Shown here piece after piece: positions 1 to 7,568 of a stretch of 11,493 nt of DNA. The position numbers and the translations under genes were made by a program. The notes beneath the pieces were generated by a model that saw only the letters and a list, made by a program, of their open reading frames with translations, was not told the origin of the DNA and did no database searches. Location: NCBI GenBank assembly GCA_025450255.1, contig JANWHV010000209.1, positions 1 to 11,493 on the forward strand, written 5' to 3'. This stretch comes from Chloroflexota bacterium (lineage in GTDB: Bacteria; Chloroflexota; UBA5177; JANWHV01). Position 1 is the stretch's first letter. Each line of letters opens with the position of its first letter.

Positions 1-216
1 ACTGCTTTATTCTATCGCCGCCGTGGTCAGCCCTTGAGTGTGCCGCGGCGCGCGGCAATCATAGTGTCGAGGCCCAGTCGATCGTGGCACATAGCGCAGG
101 ATGCGCGGCGCCTGATTTCGTGCCGCGCCCTGTCCGCCGTCACGCCAGTCTGACACCAGAGATACTTGCGGACACAGGACAACTACTGTATGAAACCGCC
201 AATTCGGCATGTCCGT
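1..216. other. Intergenic/downstream region with no convincing gene
   Basis: This stretch follows the stop codon of the minus-strand cyclic-nucleotide-binding gene. A 67-codon minus-strand frame (210-7) is open, but its translation is rich in Arg, Pro and His with no recognisable motif, and no good ribosome-binding site precedes it, so I do not call it a gene. The only structure I see is a short GC-rich inverted repeat at 41-57. I see no T-tract typical of an intrinsic terminator on either strand. Confidence 0.6.
41..57. repeat. Short perfect inverted repeat, possible hairpin
   Basis: TGCCGCG and CGCGGCA form a perfect 7-bp stem around a 3-base GCG loop. It lies about 160 bases beyond the stop of the minus-strand operon and could be a rho-assisted or weak transcription end, but no run of T (or A on the plus strand) follows it. 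A chance GC-rich palindrome is an equally good explanation. Confidence 0.3.
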
Positions 217-657
217 TCATATCGTCCGCGGCGTGCTTAGATTCTTGATCGCCTCGTCCAACCGCTGCGCCAGTGTGGTTATCACGCCAAGCGCAAGCGG
301 CGGCCGTTCGCTCAGCAATTCCCAGAACTCATCACGGTCGACTCGAATCGCCGTGATGTCGGTGATCGCCACGCAGTCGGCGGAGCGCGGCTGCCCTGAG
401 ATCACCGCCATCTCGCCAATAACGCCGCGCGGGCCGCGGGTGGCGATCTGGCCTACGCCGCGCACCACGATGCCGGCCTCACCAGACAGGATGACATAGA
501 GACAGTCGCCATATTCGCCCTCGTGTATCCACGTCTCACCAGCCGCGATTGTGACCTCGCGCGCCACACGCGCCACGGGAACCAGGTCTTCGCTGGAGAT
601 CGCCTTGAATATCTCGGCCTCACGGAGCAGCAGGACGCGCTCAATAATCGAAAGCAC
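217..657 (-). CDS. Cyclic-nucleotide-binding (CRP/cNMP-fold) domain protein, stand-alone, GTG start
   Basis: A small cytoplasmic protein of 146 residues that is almost entirely one cNMP-binding beta-roll. Residues 1-35 are the N-terminal helices (LSIIERVLLLREAEIF...). The beta barrel follows, with the usual GEYGDCLYVILSGEAGI pattern (48-63). The phosphate-binding cassette is present: GEMAVISGQPRSA (81-93), where Glu82 and Arg91 match the ribose- and phosphate-contacting Glu and Arg of CRP. The final helix (about 119-140) resembles the C-helix. There is no DNA-binding helix-turn-helix, so it is a sensor and not a CRP-type regulator. I chose the GTG at 657 because the family's typical start aligns there, a GGAG lies 10 bases upstream (671-668), and the frame before it overlaps the upstream gene. 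An ATG at 744 in the same frame would give 175 residues, but the extra 29 have no family resemblance. In related proteins this domain is, as I recall, the C-terminal part of the transporter encoded just upstream. Ligand (cAMP or cGMP) cannot be told from sequence. Confidence 0.9.
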   Translation of the reverse strand: MLSIIERVLLLREAEIFKAISSEDLVPVARVAREVTIAAGETWIHEGEYGDCLYVILSGEAGIVVRGVGQIATRGPRGVIGEMAVISGQPRSADCVAITDITAIRVDRDEFWELLSERPPLALGVITTLAQRLDEAIKNLSTPRTI

Positions 658-671
658 GTCAGGCTGGCTCC
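655..671 (-). promoter_or_regulatory. Stop-start junction with internal Shine-Dalgarno (translational coupling)
   Basis: Read on the minus strand, the transporter ends in GAG CCA GCC TGA, and after a single C the next gene begins with GTG. GGAG (671-668) lies inside the last codons of the transporter, 10 bases before the GTG. A ribosome ending at the TGA could restart directly on the GTG. A +1 shift at the stop would instead join the two frames. Confidence 0.6.
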
Positions 672-3460
672 ATGTCACGCAGGAGTGATCGCGCGTAGGC
701 TTGCACTGAAGGAAAACGCGAGGACTCCGCCTGTGTCCTGGCAAGTGCTTCCATGGATTTGGACTCCACCATTGCCCTACATGTCATCAGAGCGACCTCG
801 CACACGACAGAGTCTCTGGAGCCCAGGGCCGCCACCACGGCAAGCTTGCAGTTCCGCATGCCGAGTAGGCCGATTTGATACATGGCGCACACGCCTAGCC
901 AGGAGTCTGCCCCTGAAACCAGCTCAAGCAGTCTTGCCTCGATGGGAAGGGGAGTGATGCCAAACTCTTTGCGCGCGATTTCCATGACACGTTCCACCGG
1001 CGCTTCCAATAACGGAATAAGCAGATCCCTCGCCGGCATATCCAGTATGGTGTCGAACAGTTCAATTGCCATCTGCCGCAATCTATTATCAGTGGCCTTG
1101 AGGGCCTGGCGGGCACGTGCCAACGATACATCTGGGAAGCGCGCTTCAAGCAGCGAGAAGAATCGATCCAGTGTCTGCTGAAAGCGATCCTCGAGCACAT
1201 CGTACAACAGGGAGCCCTCCGCCGCGGCGCGAAGGTCCTCCCGGAGCACGCGCAAGCCGTATCCTTGCCTGAGCTCAGCATGCATCGACGTCTGTAACAC
1301 CGCGGCGCCGGACGCCACGACCGCATTGTCTTTGCTCATCTGCGCGAGCGCGGCCGCAATCGCCGCTCGGACGCTTTCGTCAGGTTCCCGCGCGTGCCGC
1401 AGCAACAACTCCGCGGCGAGGTCGCCGCCGATGCGTTTCAGGATGCCAGGAATCTGCTCGCGCAACCGGCGATCCTGTCCTGGGTCCGCCAGCGCGGCGC
1501 CCAGGAAAGGTAGGCTCGCGGCGCCGAGCCGCACCAATCCGTCAGCCGACGCCGGCGCGCATCCTCCGTCGCCAAGCAAGCGGACCAGAGCCGCTATGCG
1601 GTCCGCGCCGTTAGAGCGGTCAGGGAACGCGACAGTGCCGGACTTGAATACAGGAGCGACGATTTCCGCAAGCGCGCCCGCCCCCGCGCGCCGGACCGCG
1701 GGCACGTCACTTGCCAGCATGGCCTGGAGCGCACCCTCTGAGGCACGCCGCTCTCGTTCGTTTCCGCGGCGCAACAGGTTGGCGATCGCGACGGCGCGCA
1801 CATCTGGGCTCGCATCGTCAAGGAATGTGGCGATTCGCGCGGTCCCGCTCGTCCCAGTGAGCGTGCAAAACGTGGCGAGCGCCACGGAACGCACGCTAGC
1901 TTCCGTAGCGCCTAGCAGAGCCTCGACGCTCGATACATGGGCATCGCTCCCCATTCTACTCAGATAATTCAGGGCCAGAATGCGGACTTCGGCTGATGGA
2001 TGAGCCAGGAGACCAGTGACATGCTCATCCCAAACCAAGCCCGGCGCGCCGGCAATCAGCCACATCGCGTGTACGACTCGTAACTCGTCAGGATCGTGAA
2101 GCGCGTGTACCAATACGCGCACCGTGTCGTCGTCGGTCACGTCCACGCGCACCTGAGAAAAATCAAGGCGGCGCTTGTTGATATTGTCGGCAAGCGTGGC
2201 AGCATACTGACGCCGAGTCCACCTAACCAGCGCGATGTTGATAACCACCGTCGCCAGGAGCAGTGGTGACCAGTAGAGATACTTCCAGCCCGGCGCCCAA
2301 CCCGTGAACAGAAAGACGATGCCAAGCAGCCCGAACGTTAGCGCGTAGATGGCCTCCATCAGTGGTTTGACCCGCTCGGCCTGGTCAGGGGGGACCGGCA
2401 GGAAGAGCGCGTTCCACGCCACTTCGCTGACCGTCCTGGCCATAACAAGAGCACTGGCCCGAATAAGCGCCATCGTCCACAGCACACCGCCGGCCAGCAG
2501 TGAAATGGATGCGGCGATCCCGGTAGCAATCGGGAAGGCCAGTAGGGTCGTGCTCGCGCCAAAACGCCGCATAAGGATACCGGTAAAGCCCAACTGGATC
2601 GCGAGCGCGGCAATATTCGTCCAGAAACTGAACCCGCCGAGGTATACCACCATCGCCGGACTACGCCCGGCAAACTCGTGTTGAAGCGCCTGAAAGAACT
2701 GCAAAGCGCCAATGTTTATAAGCACGGCAAGCATGACGTTAATCAGGGCGTTGGCGCGCAATAATGGCGTCTGCCAGATATCGATGAGATCGCGTCGTAG
2801 GCCAGGACCGCCAGGCGCATGTGCGTCGACTTGTCGATCCAGCCGCGACGTCGCTATTGGCGGCAGGCGGCCAAGCGCGAGAGTGCAGGCGCCGCACGAT
2901 ATGAACGCAAGCGCCACGATATACAGCAAGTTTTCCGCGCCGATCAAACGGCCCAGTGATGCCAGCAACAGGCCGCACACGACACTGGCCAGAGTGGCGC
3001 CGGCTGCAATAAGGCCAAAGAGCCGCCGCGCTTCGCGTGTATCGAACACCTGGCCCGCGATTGTCCAGAACTGGATCAGCACCAAAACGCATCCGCTATC
3101 CCAGAAGATATATAGGGCGGCGAGGGCAACGTATTCCTTGCCGATAGGCACGGCCAACAGCAAGCGGAACAGCAGCGCCACGCCCGCCAGGATTACGGGG
3201 ACGGCAATTGCCAATCGTGATTGACCCACGCGCGCCACGATCCGGTTGTAAAACAACAGGATCGCGATGGTCGAAATCGCGGGAAAGATGAACAGGGTTG
3301 GCGTAGCGGAAGCCGGCTGGCGGCTGAGAAACAGCGACTCGGCCATGACGCCACCGACGGTGTATGCCGCGCCTATTGCCGCGGAGTACGCAAGCATGAG
3401 GCTCACCCGCGCACCTTCCCCCGGGTGGACCTTGAACCATCGTGCCAGTAACCCGATCAT
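659..3460 (-). CDS. Npt1/Npt2-like (NTT/MFS-type) membrane transporter with HEAT-repeat C-terminal half
   Basis: A 933-residue protein. Residues about 18-415 are strongly hydrophobic, in a pattern compatible with about twelve membrane helices. They carry signatures of the ADP/ATP-carrier-like NTT family and its bacterial relatives: FWTIAGQVFDTREARRLFGLI (131-151) and the helix containing ERVKPLMEAIYALTFG (362-377). From about 440 to 890 the chain is soluble and made of helical HEAT-like units (for example HPSAEVRILALNYLSRMG, 487-504, and ASPDVRAVAIANLLRR, 550-565). The substrate is unknown: classical NTT proteins move ATP/ADP or nucleotides, but many members with HEAT repeats are uncharacterised. 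The ATG at 3460 gives the usual N-terminus (LLARWFKVHPGEG). No Shine-Dalgarno precedes it; instead an inverted repeat covers the start. It lies 66 bases after the cyclase gene, and one base separates it from the cyclic-nucleotide-binding gene. As I recall, relatives continue into that domain, so the protein appears truncated or split there. Membrane identity is sure; transport activity is inferred. Confidence 0.85.
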   Translation of the reverse strand: MIGLLARWFKVHPGEGARVSLMLAYSAAIGAAYTVGGVMAESLFLSRQPASATPTLFIFPAISTIAILLFYNRIVARVGQSRLAIAVPVILAGVALLFRLLLAVPIGKEYVALAALYIFWDSGCVLVLIQFWTIAGQVFDTREARRLFGLIAAGATLASVVCGLLLASLGRLIGAENLLYIVALAFISCGACTLALGRLPPIATSRLDRQVDAHAPGGPGLRRDLIDIWQTPLLRANALINVMLAVLINIGALQFFQALQHEFAGRSPAMVVYLGGFSFWTNIAALAIQLGFTGILMRRFGASTTLLAFPIATGIAASISLLAGGVLWTMALIRASALVMARTVSEVAWNALFLPVPPDQAERVKPLMEAIYALTFGLLGIVFLFTGWAPGWKYLYWSPLLLATVVINIALVRWTRRQYAATLADNINKRRLDFSQVRVDVTDDDTVRVLVHALHDPDELRVVHAMWLIAGAPGLVWDEHVTGLLAHPSAEVRILALNYLSRMGSDAHVSSVEALLGATEASVRSVALATFCTLTGTSGTARIATFLDDASPDVRAVAIANLLRRGNERERRASEGALQAMLASDVPAVRRAGAGALAEIVAPVFKSGTVAFPDRSNGADRIAALVRLLGDGGCAPASADGLVRLGAASLPFLGAALADPGQDRRLREQIPGILKRIGGDLAAELLLRHAREPDESVRAAIAAALAQMSKDNAVVASGAAVLQTSMHAELRQGYGLRVLREDLRAAAEGSLLYDVLEDRFQQTLDRFFSLLEARFPDVSLARARQALKATDNRLRQMAIELFDTILDMPARDLLIPLLEAPVERVMEIARKEFGITPLPIEARLLELVSGADSWLGVCAMYQIGLLGMRNCKLAVVAALGSRDSVVCEVALMTCRAMVESKSMEALARTQAESSRFPSVQAYARSLLRDMEPA

Positions 3461-3506
3461 AGCCGCGCCGGAGCCGCTAGGGACTGGGCAGGTGAGGCGC
3501 GGCTAT
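3459..3506 (-). promoter_or_regulatory. 11-bp inverted repeat covering the transporter start codon
   Basis: On the minus strand ATAGCCGCGCC (3506-3496) is perfectly complementary to GGCGCGGCTAT (3469-3459), with a 26-base loop. The last AT of the 3' arm is the AT of the transporter's ATG. In mRNA this would hide the start codon and the region where a ribosome-binding site should be. The loop also contains GCGGCT, which could pair with AGCCGC of the 5' arm and release the start. There is no T-tract, so it is not an intrinsic terminator. Translational control of the transporter relative to the cyclase is an inference. Confidence 0.5.
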
Positions 3507-3526
3507 TCATTGACGTCACACTCTCG

Positions 3527-6500
3527 TTACGCTCCCACCGCGGGTTCCCGCAGGGCGTAGGCAATCGCCGCCGCGAGCGGCATCTCACGGCCCTCCGCGA
3601 GCAGCGCTTCCCGGCCCCCGCCGGATAGCGTCCGGCTGGCCGGCGCCAGGTGAGAATCGAGCTTGCTCTGCTCCACGGGTGACAGCGGCGCGCGAATCTG
3701 GTCGCGCAGTGTCCTCGCCGCGCCTACCAGGCGCCACGCACGCGGCGCCTCCCCCTGTGCCGCCGCCAGGCATCCGATGTCCTCCAGCAAGTACGCGATG
3801 GCCCACGAATCACCCAGTTCCCGATTTATGCGCAGCCCCTCATCATAGAGCGCGCGGGCTGTCGCGTACTCACCCTGCTCGCGCACCACGTTCGCCAGGT
3901 TGTTCAGCGCGTTGGCAAGGCCCCAGCGGTAGCCGATCTCACGGTACATGGCGACCGCTTCTTGCAGCCAGGCGCGCGCCGTTGCCTGCTGACCCTGGTC
4001 AAGCGCGACGTTGCCGAGATTATTGAGTGACATTGCGATGGCGGACCGATTGCCCAGGGCGCGGCGGAGGGCAAGCGCTTCTTCGTGCAGCGCGGCGGCG
4101 ACCGCCAGATCTCCCTGAAATCTGGCGACGATGGCAAGGTTATTCAGCAAATCGGCGATATGGGGCGGATCGTCCAACGCCTTGCGAATAGTCAGGCTCT
4201 CCTCAAAGCACGACCGCGCGGTCTCATACTCACCCTGTTGGGCGGCCATCGATCCACTGCTTTGCAGCACGCGCGCCACTCCGGCGCGATCGCCAAGCTC
4301 CTCGAAACCGGCACGCGCGCGGTCCAGCCAGTTGGCTGCCTCGGCATAGGAGCCGCGCTTTCGCAGCAGCTCGCCGCTGGCGGCCTGGCTCCTTGCCGCC
4401 TCCAGGGACGCGCCGATCTGCTCTGCCTGCCGCAGGGCGTCTTGGTAATACGTCGCGGCGTCGCTCCAGCGACCCATCAACTCGAGCACCGCTCCTGTCT
4501 GCTGCATGACTCCTATCTGCTCGCTCTCGGGCAGGAGCGGCAACACGCGCTGGTAGTAGCCAAAGGCCGCGTCGTTTGCATAACCGGCCTGGGCGGCCTG
4601 CCCCGCCTTGAGCAGATACTCACGCTTCTTCTCAAGGTTCTCGGTGCGCTCAAAGTGGAACGCCAGCAGGTCGACATATTGGTCGAGGCTGTCGGCATAG
4701 GTCCGCTCGATGAAGCGCCCGAGCGGATCGTGCAGGGCCGAACGCGTCGCAAAGGGGAGGCTCTCATACGATACTTCCCAGGTGACGTTGTGTTTGAACA
4801 GAAAGGCAAGGTCGGGCTCCGGTTTGTCGACCGGAGTCAGGTCAAGGCGACTCAGCTCCATAAGGTCATTCGTGACCTGCTCTGGCTCTCCCAACTCTGG
4901 GAAGCTTCCGGTAAGCCAGGCCGCGCGAAATTGCCTGCCGATGACGCTGGCGACTTTCAGCACGGTCTTGTGACCCTCGGGGAGTTGATCGATCCGGCTC
5001 AGGATCAGACTGTGCAGCGTAGTCGGCACTTCAATGCGGCTCAGCGCCCGCGCGTCGCGCGGATCCAGCCCACGGTCGTGCAAATAGTTCAGCAGTTCCT
5101 CCACGTAAAACGGATTGCCGTCCGCCCGTTCGGTAATGCGCTCCACCAGGGCCTGAGGAGGCGCCGTTTCGGGGCCGTGGAGTCGCTGCATCTTGAGGGT
5201 AATCAGTGCTGCTACGTCGTCGCGGGCCAGATCCGAGAGACGGATCTCGGTAAAATGGGGCAGGCTGGACACGCGGAGTTCTTGCAGGCGCCGCAGATCT
5301 GGCGGTCGATAAGACATGAGCAGCAGCACCGGAGCCTGGGCGATCGCGCGCGCGATTACTTCCAGCAGGTCATGCGACAGCGGATCGAGCCAATGGCAAT
5401 CCTCCAGCACGAGGAGCAAGGGTCGCTCGCGGGCAAATGCCAGCAGGCAATCGACCAGCAACGATTCAAGAGAGCTCTTGCGCAGCTTCGCGTCGAACGA
5501 GCGGCTGAGCCCGGTGTCGGGTATTGCGAGGTTCAGGACAACGCCAAGCAGGGGCAGGCGCGGCGCCAGGAGGGGATCGATACGGCGAAGGGCCGCGTCA
5601 AGCGCGCCTATCTGCCGATCGGTTTCCCAATCAGCATCCAGGCCGAACAGGCCGAGCCAGATTTTCTTCCAGACTGAGTAGCCGGCGCTGGCGCCGTACG
5701 GCTCGCATTCGCCGCCGTACGCGGTGATCTGGTGGTCAGTGGCGACGCGGATCGCTTCGGCCACCAGCCGCGATTTGCCCATGCCGGCCTCGGCTGTAAT
5801 GCCGATCGCCTGTCCCTGGCCGGCGCGGGTACGGAACACATGCTCTTCAATGGCGGAAAGCTCCGCCTGACGGCCAACCATCGGTAGGGCGTAACGCGGC
5901 TCGTTCAGGCGAATTGACGCGCGCGCTCTCGCGGCTATCGCGCGATAGACCACGATAGGGTCGCTCTTCCCCTTCACCCGCCGCTCTAGTGGGCCGTCCC
6001 ATTCGAACAGATCGCCGGTGAGTTGGCGCGCTGCGTGGTTGACGAGGATCTGGCCTGGCGCCGCTAGCTGCATGAAGCGCGCGGCAAGGTTCGTGGCGTC
6101 GCCCATGGATGCGTAGGTCTGTGCCGCGTCCGCGCCCGATCCACCGGCCCGCATGCGTCCGGCGCTGATACCAATTTCCACCTGGCCTATATATTCCAGG
6201 GCGGCCGGCGGCGTTTGCAAATCGAGGGCCGTGGTCACCGCCCGCGCCGCGTCATCCTCATGGGCGGCCAGAGCGCCGAACACCATATACAGGTAGCTGC
6301 CCTTATCGCCAATCGTCAACTGCAGGAGAGCGCCGTCATAGCGGCCCACCACCGTCTGGACCCAGCATATATAGGCGTTCAGCCTGGTGTCGGCATCATC
6401 TTCGCCGTCGTAGTCGATCCCGCCAAAACGCACGAACAGGGCGACTGCTGGGCGTAGCTCGGCGATGAACCGGCCGCGGCCGGAACGCAACCGCTCGTAG

Positions 6501-7249
6501 ATAGCGGGGAACAGCCAGGGCCGGAGGGTCTCATACTCCAGCGCGTCCACGGCCAGATCCGGCCAGGGCGCGGACGCTACAGGGTGAGCCAGGGCGCCAA
6601 CACTGGCCGTCCGCGCGCCGGTATCCTCGTCCGTCCGCCACGTAATCTCGTTGAAGTGCTCGGCCAGATCAACCTGGGGCGCCGCGAGCAGCACATCGCC
6701 CTTTTGCGCCAGGTGCTCGGCAGCGGCTACCTGGTCCAGGACGGTACCGGCGATTACCTCGATTACCTGGATCCGCGGATCGCCCACCAGGAACCTCCGC
6801 ACGGTACCGGACGCGACCGCCACTTTCATGGCCAGGGTGGCGGACAGCCCCGACGGCACTCTGACCTGCGCCACGCCGGGCATCACCCGCTGCATGGCGA
6901 TGCCGCAGGCCGCGCCGCGCAGGCCGTCGTCGGCGTCAAGCCAGCAGGTGATCGCGTCGCCGCTGAAGCCGATTACACTGCCGCCGTAGCGATGCAGCTC
7001 GGCGATCACCGCGTTGTATACGATGGCCAGATGGCGGGTAAGCTCTTCGGCGCCGCGCTGGGGACCAAACTCACGCGCCAACAATTCCGTGAGCGGGGTA
7101 AAGCCGGAAATGTCGGCGAAGAGCACCGCGCCGGTCGCCCGGCCCGGCAATTGTTTCCCCTTTGCCAGGGCCTGGCGCCGATCCATTGGCAGGAAGGCCG
7201 CGATCGCGGTACGTATATCTCCATCGATATGTTCCGTGTGCGATGTCAT
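3527..7249 (-). CDS. Soluble-adenylyl-cyclase-like protein: tandem class III cyclase domains, AAA ATPase, TPR repeats
   Basis: A 1240-residue cytoplasmic protein, predicted to make cAMP (cGMP not excluded). C1 (about 35-195) has FADISGFTPLTE with metal-binding Asp46 and FSGDA with Asp98. C2 (about 264-435) has GDKGSYLYMVFG with Lys316 and GDATNLAAR with Asn387 and Arg391, but its own first metal Asp is lost (VRFGGID), so the two domains should form one active site as in mammalian sAC (ADCY10). Next comes a STAND-like ATPase: VGR at 458-460, Walker A AEAGMGKS (486-493, Lys492) and Walker B LLLVLED (611-617). About seven TPRs of roughly 40 residues span 880-1165. The tail (VGAARTLRD...LLAEGREMPLAAAIAYAL) resembles that of bacterial ATPase-TPR regulators, but there is no DNA-binding domain. 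I prefer the ATG at 7249 because the family's usual N-terminus (AIAAFLPMDRRQAL) follows closely; ATG 7300 and GTG 7363 in the same frame add 17 or 38 residues of unrelated sequence. No start has a strong ribosome-binding site. It is the first gene of the presumed operon. Confidence 0.92.
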   Translation of the reverse strand: MTSHTEHIDGDIRTAIAAFLPMDRRQALAKGKQLPGRATGAVLFADISGFTPLTELLAREFGPQRGAEELTRHLAIVYNAVIAELHRYGGSVIGFSGDAITCWLDADDGLRGAACGIAMQRVMPGVAQVRVPSGLSATLAMKVAVASGTVRRFLVGDPRIQVIEVIAGTVLDQVAAAEHLAQKGDVLLAAPQVDLAEHFNEITWRTDEDTGARTASVGALAHPVASAPWPDLAVDALEYETLRPWLFPAIYERLRSGRGRFIAELRPAVALFVRFGGIDYDGEDDADTRLNAYICWVQTVVGRYDGALLQLTIGDKGSYLYMVFGALAAHEDDAARAVTTALDLQTPPAALEYIGQVEIGISAGRMRAGGSGADAAQTYASMGDATNLAARFMQLAAPGQILVNHAARQLTGDLFEWDGPLERRVKGKSDPIVVYRAIAARARASIRLNEPRYALPMVGRQAELSAIEEHVFRTRAGQGQAIGITAEAGMGKSRLVAEAIRVATDHQITAYGGECEPYGASAGYSVWKKIWLGLFGLDADWETDRQIGALDAALRRIDPLLAPRLPLLGVVLNLAIPDTGLSRSFDAKLRKSSLESLLVDCLLAFARERPLLLVLEDCHWLDPLSHDLLEVIARAIAQAPVLLLMSYRPPDLRRLQELRVSSLPHFTEIRLSDLARDDVAALITLKMQRLHGPETAPPQALVERITERADGNPFYVEELLNYLHDRGLDPRDARALSRIEVPTTLHSLILSRIDQLPEGHKTVLKVASVIGRQFRAAWLTGSFPELGEPEQVTNDLMELSRLDLTPVDKPEPDLAFLFKHNVTWEVSYESLPFATRSALHDPLGRFIERTYADSLDQYVDLLAFHFERTENLEKKREYLLKAGQAAQAGYANDAAFGYYQRVLPLLPESEQIGVMQQTGAVLELMGRWSDAATYYQDALRQAEQIGASLEAARSQAASGELLRKRGSYAEAANWLDRARAGFEELGDRAGVARVLQSSGSMAAQQGEYETARSCFEESLTIRKALDDPPHIADLLNNLAIVARFQGDLAVAAALHEEALALRRALGNRSAIAMSLNNLGNVALDQGQQATARAWLQEAVAMYREIGYRWGLANALNNLANVVREQGEYATARALYDEGLRINRELGDSWAIAYLLEDIGCLAAAQGEAPRAWRLVGAARTLRDQIRAPLSPVEQSKLDSHLAPASRTLSGGGREALLAEGREMPLAAAIAYALREPAVGA

Positions 7250-7454
7250 GGCCGGCACTTTTCGCGATTGGGCGGTGAAGCGCTCATGCGCATGGTGCAT
7301 GTGCTGAGCGTACAATCCGTAGGGTATACGGAAGCCGCCGCATTGACTACCTGAGTAATCCACGGGCTACTGTCGCAACGTATCGCCAGGTCCGCGACTC
7401 GCCGTAGCCCACAAGAGATGCGACTAATCGACAGGTGATCCAGGCATATGCTGC

Positions 7455-7484
7455 CGGTACCCGCGCGCGGAATCGGTACCCACG
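7455..7484. repeat. Direct repeat CGGTACCC-N-CG, 19 bp apart (possible operator)
   Basis: CGGTACCCGCG (7455-7465) recurs as CGGTACCCACG (7474-7484), 10 of 11 bases identical, with starts 19 bp apart, close to two helical turns. The GGTACC core is itself palindromic. It lies between the two divergent genes and 19 bases upstream of the candidate -35 of the rightward promoter, a fair place for a regulator. No protein is known from the sequence to bind it. Confidence 0.35.
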
Positions 7485-7502
7485 AACGAAGTATGTAAGG
7501 GC

Positions 7503-7532
7503 TTGCATATATGATGATGATAACCCCATAAT
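7503..7532 (+). promoter_or_regulatory. Candidate promoter for the secreted protease-like gene
   Basis: TTGCAT (7503-7508) and CATAAT (7527-7532) are separated by 18 bases. The -10 matches TATAAT at 5 of 6 positions, the -35 matches TTGACA only at 3. This locally AT-rich patch (TATATGATGATGATAA) stands out in a GC-rich region. Transcription would start near 7539 and leave a 5' leader of about 100 bases. Sigma-70-like reading is assumed. Confidence 0.35.
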
Positions 7533-7568
7533 GAAGCGTTCCCTGGAGGAGATGGCGGAATCTCAGGC

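Noticed and set aside
7..210. 67-codon minus-strand frame after the cyclic-nucleotide-binding gene
   Set aside because: It starts 6 bases after the upstream stop but has an unnatural composition, no motif and no ribosome-binding site. A real tiny gene cannot be excluded, but nothing supports it.
655..664. RF2-like programmed +1 frameshift as the favoured explanation of the split
   Set aside because: The stop context TGA C fits, but the preceding codon is GCC, a poor slippery codon compared with CTT in prfB, and the GGAG is better placed for the GTG start. Kept only as an alternative.
217..744. ATG start at 744 for the cyclic-nucleotide-binding gene
   Set aside because: The extra 29 residues overlap the upstream gene and do not resemble the family, whereas the GTG at 657 gives the expected N-terminus and has a Shine-Dalgarno.
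3511..3518. TGACGTCA palindrome in the cyclase-transporter spacer, reminiscent of a cAMP response element
   Set aside because: CRE sites are eukaryotic. The bacterial CRP consensus TGTGA-N6-TCACA is not satisfied because the second half-site is absent, and an 8-bp palindrome is easily found by chance.
4085..5677. 530-codon open frame on the plus strand
   Set aside because: It lies wholly opposite the cyclase/ATPase/TPR gene, whose conserved motifs are unmistakable. Its translation has no recognisable domain and is a typical antisense shadow in GC-rich DNA.
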